NCBI GenBank assembly: GCA_963576785.1
Contig: OY756139.1
Location: 3,224,001-3,288,000, forward strand
Direction of reading: 5' to 3'
Source of the DNA: Chlorophyllum brunneum
Lineage: Eukaryota > Basidiomycota > Agaricomycetes > Agaricales > Agaricaceae
Length of the DNA: 64,000 nucleotides
The notes beneath the pieces are model-generated. The model saw nothing but the letters and a program-made list of their open reading frames with translations, searched no databases and was not told the origin of the DNA. Below, one piece after another: positions 1 to 13,206 of this stretch (the first letter of the stretch is position 1; each line of letters begins with the position of its first letter). The position numbers and the translations under genes were made by a program.

Positions 1-1
1 C

Positions 2-1364
2 CTCCAAGACCTTGCCAACCAAGTCGATCCCGAGCGCATTCGCGTCCTCACCGTCCCTTTTGCCAACAAACGTCTCCAGATGAGCCACGGCATCAAAAAT
101 TGTACCACCGACATCATCGTCTTTGCCGACGATGACGCCATTTGGCCATCTACCCTCCTACCCTATGTACTTGCCTGCTTTGAAGATCAAAAGGTTGGCG
201 GTGTCGGAACCAGCCAACGCGTCCAGCCCGTTGGGCAGAGGATGACCGTTTGGGAAGTTTTGGCCGCATTCCGGCTCACTATCCGAAACATCGAAATTGC
301 CTCCTCCACCCACATAGATGGTGGTATACCTTGTCTCTCAGGGCGAACAGCCGCGTACCGTACCGTAATTCTTAAAGACCCCGAATTTTTACACGGTTTC
401 ACCCATGATTACTGGCTCGGAAAATACCAACTCAACTCGGGCGATGACAAGTTTTTGACCCGATGGATGGTCAGCCATGGCTGGAATACGTACGTTCAGG
501 TCTGCAAAGAGGCAGAACTTCTGAGTACTATGAAACCCAATTGGCGCTTCTTGAAGCAAGTTCTTCGTTGGACACGAAACACGTGGCGGTCGGATTTGAG
601 GAGTCTGTTCATGGAGAGGCACATATGGACATCACATCCCTACGTTGCTTACACCATGGTTCGTACCTAGTCCCGTGTTTTTTACTTCTAGGTAGACTAA
701 CCTGCTGCGCAAGTGTGATAAACTCATCAACCCTTTTACCTTGCTCGTCGGTCCCTGCCTAGTCTCCTACCTCATCTACAAGAGTACCCTTTCTGTCGAC
801 CAGGGCGGTTACCATTTGGCTTGGTGGTACGTGATTTTCCTCTCTTTTTGTATGCATTCCTCAATTTTCTTTAGGAATATCATCTTGTCTTATGTGGTGT
901 GGCTCTCCGCGACCCGTACTGCCAAACTTCTCCCTCATCTCTGGAATCGACCACAAGACATCATCTATGTACCCGCATTCATCCTATTCGGTTATTATTT
1001 CGCTGTCATGAAACTTTACGCATTGTGCACACTACACGAGGTAAGCTTTCTGTACCCCCAAGGCCAGGGCTTGGCTAATCTTATTTTACAGACCGGTTGG
1101 GGAACCCGCGCCGGCATTGGTGATGCTTCCGCTGCCACGGCTGCCATGGATGCGAATAATGAGAAAACCGTTAATAGCCCGTATCCGCAACGGTCAGATC
1201 CCTATACCCATTCGCAAACCCCCCTGTCACCGTTCCGTGATCAGGCATCTCCATCACCGTACCATGATATCCCGGCAACAACACCGATACATACTTTTAG
1301 GTCCACAGGGAATCGGAGAGGCTATGAAGAGGGGGTCGAAATGCAAGTCGGTTATGCTCGGTGA
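2..1364 (+). CDS. Family 2 glycosyltransferase, Cps1/hyaluronan-synthase-like, 5' end outside window
   Basis: Membrane glycosyltransferase expected to polymerise a cell-surface or capsule-type polysaccharide from nucleotide sugars. The reading frame is open from base 2, so the N-terminus and first membrane segments are missing. Visible motifs run in the GT2 order: a metal-binding aspartate cluster (VFADDDAIW), a GDDKFLTRWM motif that carries the catalytic-base region, and a QVLRW motif matching the processive QxxRW signature. Hydrophobic segments follow (around LLVGPCLVSYLIY and FILFGYYFAVM). Three introns fit: about 659-705, 829-874 and 1041-1091. After ETGWGTRAG the C-terminus becomes a Ser/Pro-rich cytosolic tail ending at TGA 1362-1364. 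Assignment to Cps1-like rather than chitin synthase rests on size and motif spacing; the product polysaccharide is unknown. Confidence 0.85.
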
Positions 1365-4300
1365 GAAAGGGAGGTTTACTCGTCAGGAGGAAGAAAGGAA
1401 TGTTTCTGGGGTACGCAACAACGAAAGGTTGTGTTTCCGGATGGTTGGACAATGGCAGAGTCTCGGAAGGGTGAGAATACTTGCTCACAGATGAGTGGGG
1501 TTTCTTTTCGTGGTTCTTTCTGGCTGTCTTTCGCATGTCTTGCCGTATTTTCTTTCTTTGTCGTCGAGGAAACCCCACGCAGCACCGTGTTTCGCGTACG
1601 GTGACTTGCCCAACTTCATCCTGGCCAAGCCTTTCTCCTGTCTCTCCCCTTCTTGGACACTTTTCACACTACATCTATCTTGGGTCATCAATTTTGACAT
1701 CCTCCGTTGACTGCGTGACCACTTGTTGCATCCCGGGCATTTCTTCATCTCCTTCTCTGCATATGTATACCCAGCGAAGACCCTCCTCTCCTTCCACACC
1801 TGCTAGCTGCCTGTCTCGTTTTTTCAGTCCCCATCTTGTGTCTCCTCCTTTATCATACCAGAACCTACACGCTCATGGATTATCTTATACGTACACCAAA
1901 TCATTCTATCTGCATACGCCATCAGGCTGGTACTTGTTCTCACCTCTCGATGACCGTTTTTGTTGAATGACTCTCAATGCCTTGTTAGCTCGATTTCTCC
2001 TCCTGCCATATCGTATCATATAATACGTAGCGACTTGCATGCCTGCATGGACTCCGAACAAATGACAAATTTTCTTATTATTTTTTTTCGCCTTCTTTGT
2101 TTGTATGAGCGTAGTACTTTTTTCTTCTCATTCATTATCTCCTTTTGACTTTTGTTTTCTGGACCACGACCTTTAATCGTTAGGGTTTTGTGATTAGGTT
2201 GTCATTTCTGGGATATTGTATATAGATGAAAATTCCCTTCTCTCTCTTTGGAACGGCCTCCGATTACCTCTGCTCATGAGAAGTGTGTCGGCGGGGGGCT
2301 GATCATGACGCGGACGATCAGCTTGAGAACAATTGTCAAGGCGTAAGTAATAAATGTATTATCCACATCACTACGGTTGACAGCCGGTGTCTGGTAACCC
2401 CCGCATGGGCGGACGTTTTCTAGTGACTTTAGGTATAATGGGATTACCAAATATACCCTCTGAACCGGAAGTAATTTTTTTTTCTCCCTCTTTCTCTGGG
2501 TTAGTTAAGAATTCCGAGGGTAACGCTTTACCTTACAACACTAGGTCTGATTGGAGTTTTGGGGGAGTTGAGGTCCGATACTACGGAACAGTGTGTAAAT
2601 TTTTTGACCAGTGATGATGGCCTGTGCGGCTGATACGGGAGGTCCAGAGTTGAGAGTTCCCTTGGCTCTCCCGAGTGTGTGGATGTGGCAAAATTGTTGG
2701 GTGGTGAGCTGGTTCGGTTGATTGAGGAGGATGCCGGAAGATATTGATGGGATGTTTTTGTTGTGAGTTTTGTTCAAAAATATATATGTTGTGATGTATG
2801 CGTGAAGTGTGGTTTTGATTAGTGGATCTGGGTGGTGTACTTGGGTGCCTTGACTCAAGAAAGTGCCTGAGGGTTAACATTGTAGTGACCATAGTGATTG
2901 GTTTGAACCCTTGCTTGGCCCTGGGTGCGTTGTGAACCTGAATCGACGTGGACGTGGAGTGGGATCTGATGCGTATTTGGTTCATATGATTAGAACCAAG
3001 GCCATATGTTGTATTGTTACTGATACCACTACCGCAGCGATCCGTCAGGTACTGCTGTGGTTTATGATGACGATGATAATTAAGATATTATTGGCGGACA
3101 GTTTCTTGGATTGTTTCTTACCAGTGGCTAGAAGTTTTCATTTCTAATTGACCCACAGCGCGAGCCAGGTTTCATATTCGACGTTCGCCTGCGGCTTCTG
3201 GCTCACTGCCGCGGTGATTCTTAACTAACCAACACCCGCACACCGATCATCTTCTAGAGTTGCTGCGGATCGAGAATAACGGGTAGTTGACAATGGTGTC
3301 AATGATGCTAGGGACATACCAGGCAGGTTCCTGGTTACATATTGGCAGTTGCAAGACTTGTAATTTCGGTGATAGGTGATTTACTCATTTATTTTTGGGA
3401 GCAAGAGCCAGCAGGAAAGCTTGAGGTATAAGAATATGGACTTGATACCTCGACTTCTGAACGTTCTCTCTAGAACGGAAGTTGAGAATGCGAGGGTCCT
3501 GTGATGTTCAGATAGGAATAAAATGCGCAATTGAGGGCACACGTGACACTCTGAATGTGTGGGGAGTATATTTATAGATGCCCAATGTTCGCCTATGTTT
3601 GTGGGAGGCGAATATAAACCTTTCGGATTATGTATTTTTGTTCCAGCTTGGTAAAAAAGGATTTAGATTGGGTGCTTCGGATCCGAAGTGTGTCTTTTTC
3701 CCTTGGTAAGTTGGAAGTACTTCCCATGGGCGTGCGCCCTTACCGTAACGTCGGAAGCGAGTCTGAATTATGGTTATAGTGGGATTTGATTTTCGAAATA
3801 GTGTAGGGAAACATTGTACGGTGATAGTATGGTGATGTCAGGTTTTTTTTTCGCAATTCTGGAGATGGGATTAATACGCTTTGGACCGGAGTTGGGCGCT
3901 GATTTGTTTTGTCGAACAAGTATACCATGAAGCTTGGCTTGCGGCTACATGACCAGAAATCGCTTGAGCCAACTGACCCGAATCGACCCTTGCGATGCAG
4001 CTCTTTTGTCTTCCGGGCAGGTGATCTGGGCAGCGGGGACACTTGACCGTCCATTGAATTTTGTACGTTCAGTCACGAGCTAGGGACAGTAGGAGGCAGT
4101 AGAAACTGTGTCGCCGTAGCGGCATCGTCAGGCCGACTTCGGCCAGAACTAGATCTAGTGAAGCCACGTGTTCTTTTCCGCCCATAGACTTTTCCCGGCT
4201 GAGTTGGGTCAACTTGAGCAAATGGTGATGGTGCCTAGGTCAAGCAGAAGAAACCCTTGATCTAAGAGGTGCGAGGATAGTAAATTCGTCCTTTGCAGTC

Positions 4301-4599
4301 ACCAGCAACCCTCCGGTCTGGTGTAGAGAATGGTCGAGTCCAAGAGTAAATGGACCCTGATGACTTAGAAGGAAAACGTCAACAAAGCCACACTGACAGC
4401 TTTATCGTCTACTTGCTACGCAACGCGTAAGTCTTCTCTCTCCCACCGTCTCCGATGTCAATAAGAACCTTTAATCGACCCAAATACATCTATCGCAACA
4501 GTCATCCTGATGTTATACTTGGTTTAACTGCTGACGTCACTTCAACTTCAACACTCAAACAGGCTTCGAAATTTCACTCCCTAGTCTCCCCTCTCGAAT
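1365..4599. other. 3.2-kb stretch without a recognisable gene
   Basis: The first few hundred bases are pyrimidine-rich and probably form the 3' UTR and terminator region of the glycosyltransferase. ORFs on both strands (for example 1481-1966 and the antisense pair 2541-2985) have low-complexity translations and no recognisable domain. I found no tRNA-like cloverleaf or transposon ends. The last 200 bases are the promoter and 5' UTR of SEA4. Confidence 0.5.
4532..4539. promoter_or_regulatory. CRE-like palindrome TGACGTCA upstream of SEA4
   Basis: A perfect 8-bp TGACGTCA lies 61 bp before the SEA4 start codon. This is the consensus for CREB/ATF-type bZIP factors, which in fungi act in stress and nutrient responses. 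A single short site can arise by chance, so function is inferred only from its position. Confidence 0.35.
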
Positions 4600-7500
4600 A
4601 TGGTTCCCCCTGAGAAACGTTTGCTATGGCATCCACGACAGGAGAACAAGTTTATTGTTGGAGGAGGGTCGCAGATCACGCTATATGAGTGGGCAAAGGA
4701 TCATCCTAGAATCAGGCATGTTACCTCACAGCAGGATCTCCAGTATATGAAGGTATGTACTTCGCACCAATCTAGGAGCTAGGAGAATCCTTGCATGATT
4801 TGTCGTGTCTGTGTACCTTTTCAGCTGATCTTCTCGACAATTATATGGCATTGACATCATTTCGATCTAGTGCTTCGCATGGTCGCCGGACGCAACTCTA
4901 GATGATCTTCTTGCCGTAGGAGTCAACTCAGGGAGGGTTGATTTGATCAGGCTCGAGGCAGCAAAGCAAACCAGAGGAGACAAACTCACAAGCGGCCCCA
5001 CGGTATCATTGTCAGTCCGCAACTCGCGTACATGCAATTCCGTTGCATTCTGCTCCCAGGACACTAACCTCCTTGCGGCTGGTCTCGACAAAGTGCGCGG
5101 AGACTGTAGCTTACTCATATGGGATATTACGTCCGCCATTCCCCTCCTTTCCTTCAATCCTTTGGGTCTGTCCCAAGACCTCGCATCCGCCGTCAGTCCC
5201 AGAACACATCCATTCATTCCTCGAATGGGTGAAAACAACCCTCGTAATGACCCTCGTATCCTTCAGCAGTACGCCCCACAGGAGATTGTCTCGTGCCTTG
5301 CTTTCCTCCCTAAATCTACTCATCTTGTCCTTGCTGGAATTTCGTACCGTTGGCTCCGCCTCTTCGACCTCAGAAGTCAAGCTCCGAATGTGTTGAGCGT
5401 CCCGGGAAAGATTCAGGCAATTTCGACAGATCCGTTTGATCAGCATCGCGTTGCTTCAATTGGCGACAACAATATATCAATCTGGGATACCCGCAGATTG
5501 ACATCACCTCTAATATTCTCGGAAAAAGATGCGTTGGCCGACAACGCAAGATCACGACCTGGCACCGTATTCACCACGATCGAATTTTCGAGCACGAGGC
5601 GGGGTTGTTTAGCAAGTCTGGAGAAGGATTCTGCGTATGTCCGCTACTGGGATTTGACGGATACCTCCGGTCCTGCAAGGGAGATTGTGGGTAGTCCGTT
5701 GAGGGAGACAGGAAAGGCGCCCACGAAGCGCTCCTGGGCTGCCACCTTACCCTGGCCATCTGGCGGTCAGCAAATCCCAGGTGGAATGAAGCAGAGAACA
5801 TCATCGACGGATTTCAGTCCTTCATCATTGGTTCTGACGAACACGCGAAGAAGTGGGTAATTCCATCTATTTTCATATCTTTTTCTGACGCCATGCTGTA
5901 GCTAAAACTTTCCCCAAAACTCTTTCTTCTTTCGCCCTCGCCCCTGATCCTGGATCTCCACATCCTCTGACAAGTAATGTCATGGTGGTCACCAAGGATG
6001 GTGATCTCGAGATGTACGCGATTCACGACGCACCGAAACAAGTGGTCTGGAGCGCACGTGGGGACCTAGCTTTTGGCTGCTGCGTCAATCTCAAGACAAT
6101 TCCCGGCCTACCTGACAACGACATCGACGCTGATATTCCCCTGTCTACATCCGGCTATCGACTTGCGCCCGGCTCAAGGGGATCACGCTCACGTTCTGCC
6201 CGACCCAGAGACGACTCTTTAATTCGCGGCCGCACTGCCAAGTCACAATCTCTCCCACCTGTCGCACCCGTTGCCACCCCTGCTCTCTTTGGACGTGGCG
6301 ATGAGGAAGGTTTCCCTGCTCTTCCGAGTATGGTGGCTCCTGGGCCGACTGGACTCGCTGCGACTCGACCCCAGAAAGGGCGGACCTACAGCCCTTCTGC
6401 GCTCAGGAAATATCAGAATCATGAGCAGAGCGACCAACAGCCGACCGCACAGAGTTCTGTAAGGCAACTGTCCTTGTCGAGGGAGCCGTTACCGATGAGT
6501 GGCGAGCACGGGCTGATTGGCGAGAAGCTGGAGTCAGAAAAAGTGAAGAAGAGGGTAAAGTCGAGGGATGGCAAGAACAAGGACATTATTAGCACGGTTG
6601 AAGACGATATTTCAATGCTTATGCGTCGACGGGCTATGCACGGGTATGGATTGAGTCGAGTGAGTGCCAATCCGTGATCACTGACTTGAAATAATCATGA
6701 GTGACAACTTTAGCCTCAATATAATATGTGGATAACGCGTGAGGAGTATGATCCTCTTGACGTTCACTCCCAAGCACTGTCAGATCTTTGGGCATGGATT
6801 TCTCGTATGTATCCTCCCGTCACCTCTACTACTTTTTGAACATCTATTCCAGACTCTCAGCAACTGCTATGCACACCCATAGCTCGGGTACATGGTTATG
6901 ACTTCGCTCATCAGGGCATCCTGGGCATATGGGAAGGTCTATCGCCCATGCGGTCACATTTGGATGTCACACCCACCGCCACTGAACGACCTCTTTTGAG
7001 CTTGGGCGGCACAGCCAACGCTCTGGGGCGTGATAGGAAGTCGAGAAGGAGTCATTCGTATTCCCAAACCGATGACTCCCAGGCTGCTTTCCAGGCAGCC
7101 TTAACAGTGGTCGAGAGCAGGAAAGCTGGAGAGAGGTCGACGTGGAAGCCCGTTGTAAGTACTGTGAAACTCGTACAGAGGCAGGTCGCTATGAAACTAT
7201 GTGGATGGAGTCTGAAGGAGGATGAATTGGGTACGGCAATTTTGAAGTTAGTCTTGCATTCAAATCGAGGTGGGCGGTTATTCATCAATTCTGATAGATG
7301 GGAGAAGGAGGGCCAGCATACAAGAGCCGCGGCTTGGCTGGTGTTTACCAGGCAGTTTTCAAGAGCTCTGGAGATGCTACTGAAAAGCAATGGTACGCTG
7401 TCTCTTATTTATCAGCACCGCGCATACTGACGTTTGATTAGATACGTCTCATAAGATGATGTCCGGGACCATCGCCGCGTTGTTACCCCACGGAATGAAC

Positions 7501-8489
7501 AGCGTCCCGATTCGGAATTATGAGCTGCGGGAGCATTGTGAACGCCTCATCAAGGACATAAAAGACCCGTATTTCTGTGCTATCCTAACTTACCTTGCCG
7601 TGGGCGACTGGGCCGACGTGCTCAAAGAAGAGAGCATCCCGCTCCGCGAGCGACTCGCAATAGCATTCCAATTCTTAGACGACAAAGGCCTTACAGTCTA
7701 TCTCCGCCACGTCGTCGACCTCGCCATATTCAAAGGCAACATTGATGGGCTTGTTGTCACTGGTTTAACCAACCGCGGTATGGACATCCTACAAAGTTAC
7801 ATTAATAACACAGGTGACGTCCAAACTGCGGCAATATTGGGATCGTATGTGAGTCCGCATCGGATTCGTGATTCGAGGGTTATCAGGTGGTTGGAGACAT
7901 ACAGAGATGTGTTAGATGGGTTCAAGCTGCATCACCCGAGGGTATTGTTCGATATCGAGAGAGGACAGATCTTGACAGAGGCAATGCAAAATGGGGATAT
8001 CCCACCTATGGAACTCGTCCCCAAGCAAGTGATGATCAGGTGTAATTATTGCAGTAAACCCGTAGTACCTGAGGAGGAGCTCGGGCTCGCAGAACAGGCA
8101 AAGTGGAAGGCAAGCTTTTCTTTGAACTGAGGTGGAGATCTGGTGGCTAACCTTGACCTCCATAGCCTACGACGTGCTCGAACTGTCAGAGGGCCTTGCC
8201 CAGGTGTTCTGTCTGTCTGTTGACATTGAACATCGTTCCGGATGCCGCTAGGGAGATCGACTTGGGGCTCACACCTCAAAAGGGTACACAGATATCTCCG
8301 CGGTACATCTGGTTATTGCTAACCTCGGAGACCATAGACACAATTGATGATGCGATAGTAATCTGCCAAACATGTAGGCATGGTGGGCATGCTTCCCATC
8401 TGATGGAATGGTTTTTCGGGGACGGCGAGAGGTCCCGAGGAGTCTGTCCTGTGGCTGATTGCGAGTGCAGATGTGCAGATGAACTCTAA
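4600..8489 (+). CDS. SEA4: SEA complex / GATOR2 subunit SEA4 (MIOS), WD40 protein with C-terminal zinc fold
   Basis: Scaffold subunit of the vacuole-associated SEA complex (GATOR2 in animals), which relays amino-acid status to TORC1. The N-terminus has the MIOS pattern: a HPRQENKFIVGGG strand, YMKCFAWSPD, then CNSVAFCSQDTNLLAAGLDK followed by LLIWDI, a WD40 propeller. The middle contains a long Ser/Arg-rich insert (about 6150-6600). A helical stretch leads to a C-terminal Cys/His zinc fold: CNYCSKP, CSNCQRALPRCSVC, CQTCRHGGHASHLMEWF and CPVADCECRC. Introns fit at about 4753-4870, 5853-5901, 6661-6713, 6804-6852, 7392-7440, 8109-8164 and 8286-8337. The 8109 intron has a GC donor (GCAAGC). Length is about 1,150 codons, longer than animal MIOS because of the insert. 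Start chosen because the family's opening follows at once. Confidence 0.88.
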
Positions 8490-9426
8490 TTTGCGAGTGT
8501 CCTTTTATGTCGATTTCTGCGCTCATATTTACGTATGTAATGACGATCTCCGAGATAGTGCGATGCAGCCGACGTGTTACAGAAACGACGGTCATTCATG
8601 CAACAAGTACTGCAACTGAAGAAGAAACGTGCCGATGGCGACATATCCATTCTACGCTTGACCTAATCTCTTGCGCTCCCCCAAACTGGGAACCCCTCTC
8701 TTCCAGTCACTGTTAATTGCTTGTTCCGCGGACCTAAACAACAGGAGCTCAACATGAGAGTGAATCTTAGGTCTCGGTAGGTGTCTTCGGCCCGAAATGC
8801 AGTGGAGTCGTGGCCCGTGGAGACCGACATATACAACTCCGGACACGCTGGAGTAAGACTGGGAAGAGGTAGGTTTGTCGAATCCCCATGAATCGCCGAG
8901 TGCGGTGTGCGCGAGCGAAGGCAATCCGTAGATACGTCCCCAATTACCACTCCTGTAGACCGGGGACTGGGTGTTTCGGGGTTGGGATGGTCCTCGGGGA
9001 AGGAGTTCGTACGCCTTGGTAGTGTTCGTATGCATCCATAGTGTCTCTATTTTGATTAAGTCGGTCGGGGTGTTTGTGTTCGGAGAAAGGTATACATTCC
9101 GTTGACCCCTAGTAATGATCCGTCCAGCATGCGATGACTTGTTGTGCTTTTGCATGCGGAGAAAATTCCGCAGGCGTCGCGGGTTCTTGATTATGTTTGC
9201 AGGGCGGGGGATCTCATCCTTGTGGGCGAAAAATGATCCGGGTCGAGAGGAAAAGTCCGACGTCGAGGAAAAAGCGAAGCCAAGAATGGGACTTTGTATA
9301 TGAGAGCTTCCATCCTTTTTTCGGGGTCGAGGCGCCACATGGAAGACTGGATTACGGTAAATTTTTGCACATTATTCTTGAGAGTCACTGGATACAAGTG
9401 CTAGTTTATCCGCGGATCCGGGTCTT
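8490..9426. other. Region with no supported gene
   Basis: This lies between the SEA4 stop and the F-box-like relic. The longest open frame (antisense, 8652-9338) starts at GTG, has no ATG in a good position and no recognisable domain. The right end is probably the 3' flank of the relic. Confidence 0.4.
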
Positions 9427-10431
9427 CTACCGATTCGGGGGTAATGTGTCGGAGCAATTGTGACGAGGAATTGGCCAGGGACCGCTCCATTGCGCATAAT
9501 GCCAGAGGTAGAAGATTTTACGTTTCGCAAAGGTAAGTTGGCTCTTGTGGTCTAAGAGTTCGAGCTGTTTCGTTCGTCTGTCGCGTGGATCGCATCTGCT
9601 CTGCGTTTTCCCAAATGGGCCTATCTTTGTCGGAATTTTGCAGCCGCCATGAGGAGAAAATATCCATTGATAGCCTTGTACAAGGACCACTCGAGGATCG
9701 CTGAACATCCCCTCTACATGGAGTACAGAGGTGAAATACCCATCATGTGTTATGAGGACCATAAGCTGTAGTTTTGGACACCTCCGAGAAAGGCCTTTTA
9801 TTACTGGGAAGAGATGTGTGTGCTGGGAACTCCATAATTCTCCCATGTGCGATATGCGTGAGTGATGGTAGTTGGCAGTTACTCTCCAAGTCGAAGGGAA
9901 TGGTTTGATGAGCTTCTAGAATGTCGATGATCTCGAGATGTATCAACTGGGGAAAATCCTCGGGGAGGAACTTGTAGACGGAGGTGTAGTCCTTTTGGTC
10001 CCATAGATTTTCGGGCTTGATTAAGACACGTTGGAGTGTACGTTTAGGGAGGATATCATATACTCCTTTGGTGCTGAAGCAACCGTTTACCCAGTACGAG
10101 ACAACACGTGCGTTTTTACAGACGGAAATAAGCTTATCGACACCGTCATGGTTGATATTGCGTGCTGCCGCGATGTGAAGAGCTTTGCCATGTTCGGGTG
10201 AAGAAGGAATGAGGACGGGAACAGAAAGTGAGTGAAAAATATCGAAAGGTGGTCAAGTCATCATCGAGAACAATGTCTATGGCTAGCATTATGTGAGAAG
10301 AGGTGGAACCGAGATAGGAGTCGTTACATACCATTCCGAACATAACTAGACACAAGAGCCAGACTGACAGTGGAGCCAGGATATGCCTCGGTTGTCAATT
10401 CAAAGATGTCCCGTTGCAGGTCGTAAGGCAT
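9427..10431 (-). pseudogene. F-box-like basidiomycete protein, frameshifted relic
   Basis: The translation has the layout of the expanded family of short F-box-like proteins of mushrooms. It opens with MPYDLQRDIFELTTEAYPGS at 10431, then SLALVSSYVRN, an intron with GTATGT donor, DDDLTTFRYFS, NARVVSYWVNGCFSTKGVYD, LPSLTHIAH and CPKLQLMVLITHDGYF, ending at 9427. The coding frame changes twice. One shift is near 10235 at a run of five A/T bases, between RYFS and the segment beginning VPVLIPSSPEH. The other is near 9856, where LPSLTHIAH passes into MGELWSSQ as if two bases were lost. Elsewhere the reading is clean and codon use is gene-like, so the decay is recent, or the shifts are sequence errors. 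Family function is unknown; F-box proteins generally recruit substrates to SCF ubiquitin ligases. Confidence 0.6.
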
Positions 10432-10700
10432 ACTGGACGGGGGCGGCTTTGGCTAGGGGCTTAGTCTGGCATCATAATAGGAGTCTGATTGAAACTAGCA
10501 AATATGTCGTGGATTTGTATGGAGTATCAAGTGGCGACCGTGGGAACGGACTGCTGTATTCGCGCGGAACTGACGAGTCATCGATTTCCTAAATTACCAA
10601 CGGCAAAGGTTGGATGCAAAGGCTTATCTTTTCATCCTCTCGCCATCTCCCCTGTTTTCTATCTCCTTGCCGTCTACCACATTCACAACAACTCAGAGCA

Positions 10701-12893
10701 ATGTCCACAGAACAGCCAGCGGGTACTCACAAGGACCCCGTCACGGGGGAGATGATTTCGAAGCAGTGAGCAGTACCGTGCACTTCCAATTTTTTCATCT
10801 TAATTGATCGATGCAACCTGATGTGAAGGGAATTGAAGCGCCGCGAGGCTAAGCGTGCCAAGGAAGCGCGCAAGGCAGAGAAGGCTGCTGCTACACCTCA
10901 GAACGACGTCAAGCAAAAGGCTGAAGCCAAGCCCAGCGAGGACGATCTCAACCCAAACGTGCGCCTGCTGCTGTGACTTGGTTGTTTTCGACATGGATGA
11001 CATTTTTCTATAGCAATATTATGAACTTCGTTCAAGGCAAATTCTCAACCTCAAGAAAACCCAGAACCCGAATCCTTACCCTCACAAGTTCCATGTTTCC
11101 ATGTCGATCACCGACTACATCAAAGAGTTCAGCCCGGAAGGTGTCGTCGCTCCTGGTACCAAGCTAGAACGGCCTCCAGTAAGCCTCGCCGGACGGGTAC
11201 ATAACACTCGTGCTAGCGGAGCCAAGCTTAGGTTCTATGACCTTCATGGAGAAGGGAACAAGGTCCAAATCATGGCAACTCAACAGTGAGTACGGGTCTG
11301 GATACGCCTCCCCTCCCTGCTCAGCAGTTTCTTAGGGATGCCACAGAACCCGAAAAGTTCGTCGACACGCACGAGATCTTCCGTCGTGGAGATGTCGTGG
11401 GTGTCGTTGGTGTCCCCTCCAGAACTAAGAAGGGGGAGCTCAGCATATCTCCTTCCTCCATGGTTCTCCTCGCTCCCAATCTCCATCAACTCCCCTCCAG
11501 TCATTTCGGTCTCAAGGATCAAGAGACGCGTTACCGTAAGCGCTACCTCGACCTCATCCTCAACGACAATACCCGCACTATCTTTATCAAGCGTTCGAAA
11601 ATTATCAACTACATCCGCCGCTTCCTCGACAAAATGGGCTTCATGGAAGTTGAAACTCCTATAACTTCCCTTCTCGCTGGCGGGGCCACCGCTAAGCCTT
11701 TCGTCACCCATCACAACGATCTAGATCTGGACTTATACCTCCGTGTCGCTCCCGAGCTCTACCTCAAGGAGTTGATCGTCGGCGGCCTTGATCGCGTGTA
11801 CGAAATTGGTCGTGTTTTCAGAAATGAGGGTATTGACCTAACACATAACCCTGAATTCACCATCTGCGAGTTTTATATGGCCTATGCGGATGCTGAGGAT
11901 CTGATGGACATGACTGAGGCGATGGTGGAGGGTCTCGTCAAGTCTTTAAACGGTGGTTCGACGAAGTTGATCTTCCACCCTGATGGAAACAAGGGTCAAC
12001 CAGGTGCTAAGCAACTTGAACTCGAATTCGCGCGCCCTTGGAAGCGCTATGATATGATTACGACACTTGAGGAGAAACTTGGTGTCAAGTTCCCTCCCGG
12101 TGATCAGCTGCACACTGACAAAACCAACCGATGGTTGAGAGAGCTCCTCGTGAAGGTACGTATTGATTTAGTTACCTGCTTCTCCTTCAAATCCTGATTT
12201 CGCTGTGGTTCTTAGCATAATGTCGAATGCAGTGAGCCTCGTACGAATGCGCGTATGCTAGACAAGCTCGTTGGCGAATTCATTGAGCCCCTGTGCATTT
12301 CGCCCGCGTTCATCCGTGAGCTCGTTCCTTCGTCTCAAAACGACACTCGACGTTAATCACTCCATCTCCTAGTCGGTCACCCTCAAGTAATGTCGCCTCT
12401 TGCCAAGTGGCATCGTTCACGTCCAGGCCTCTGTGAACGTTTCGAAGGCTTCATGTGCGGAAAGGAATTCTGTAACGCATACACAGAGTTAAACGACCCG
12501 TTTGAGCAACGGCTTAGGTTCGAAGAGCAGGTACGTAGATCTATCCTCATGGTTCCCTCCGTCATTGACTTTGATCTTGAATTAGATGAGGCAAAAGGAA
12601 CAGGGTGATGAAGAAGCTCAAGGTATTGATGAAACTTTTATTGACGCTCTCGAACACGCGCTTCCGCCAACTGGCGGCTGGGGTCTTGGCATCGACCGTT
12701 TAGTTATGTTCCTAACCGACTCGACGAGTAAGCCTTCTCGCCCGTTCAGTTCTCATCCTCGTCGCTGATGCGATAATTACCTTTAGATATCAAGGAAGTG
12801 CTACTTTTCCCTGCGATGAAACCTATTGAGAATCCTCCACCCCCTCCCGCTGTGCCTGGTGGCCATCCTCCCTCTGCATCAGGACAGGTCTGA
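10701..12893 (+). CDS. KRS1: Lysyl-tRNA synthetase, cytoplasmic (class II)
   Basis: Charges tRNA-Lys with lysine using ATP in the cytosol. The start [18 protein letters not shown] is followed by the Lys/Ala-rich helix typical of eukaryotic enzymes ([18 protein letters not shown]). The OB-fold anticodon-binding domain is next (around [20 protein letters not shown]). Class II motif 1 is near [20 protein letters not shown], motif 2 is [16 protein letters not shown], and motif 3 is [16 protein letters not shown]. Introns fit at about 10759-10827, 10961-11012, 11286-11322, 12155-12214, 12323-12371, 12529-12584 and 12729-12786. The C-terminus is proline-rich ([12 protein letters not shown]), ending at TGA 12891-12893. 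Length of about 590 residues matches the yeast enzyme. No mitochondrial presequence is apparent. Confidence 0.95.
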
Positions 12894-13008
12894 GTAAATT
12901 AGACTTCGGATTATAAAAGTGATAATTTAGTTGCTCCATGTATATCCCGTACGATGCGGAAAATGGAAATTTGGACTTCATAATGACCATGACATCAATT
13001 TAGCCGAC

Positions 13009-13168
13009 TAACAGGACCAACGGTGATGTCACTTAGATCTGATTACCGAGACCTCTGACCAAAGCTCCAATTCTCATACTAGGAGATCATACTGGCTTGA
13101 ACGCCAACTTGTTACTGTGTCAGGATTGATTAATGGTAACGTCGTGACAATGAGCTTCCGTTAGTCGG
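13009..13168 (+). repeat. Left inverted repeat of the 13-14.8 kb element
   Basis: Outer block 13009-13030 and inner block 13102-13168 both recur inverted at the right end. The outer block also recurs in direct orientation at 16949-16970 with one mismatch, followed by the same CTTAGATCTGA continuation. Confidence 0.65.
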
Positions 13169-13206
13169 AAGGCATTACACCAGCGGGTAATGTATCCCTG
13201 CGATTC

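Noticed and set aside
2541..2985. Overlapping antisense frames in the 3.2-kb gap
   Set aside because: His/Thr/Pro/Ser-rich low-complexity translations in two frames at once, with no domain and no conserved motif.
8652..9338. 228-codon antisense frame downstream of SEA4
   Set aside because: Begins at GTG rather than ATG, has no recognisable domain and no intron signals in family context; likely a chance opening.
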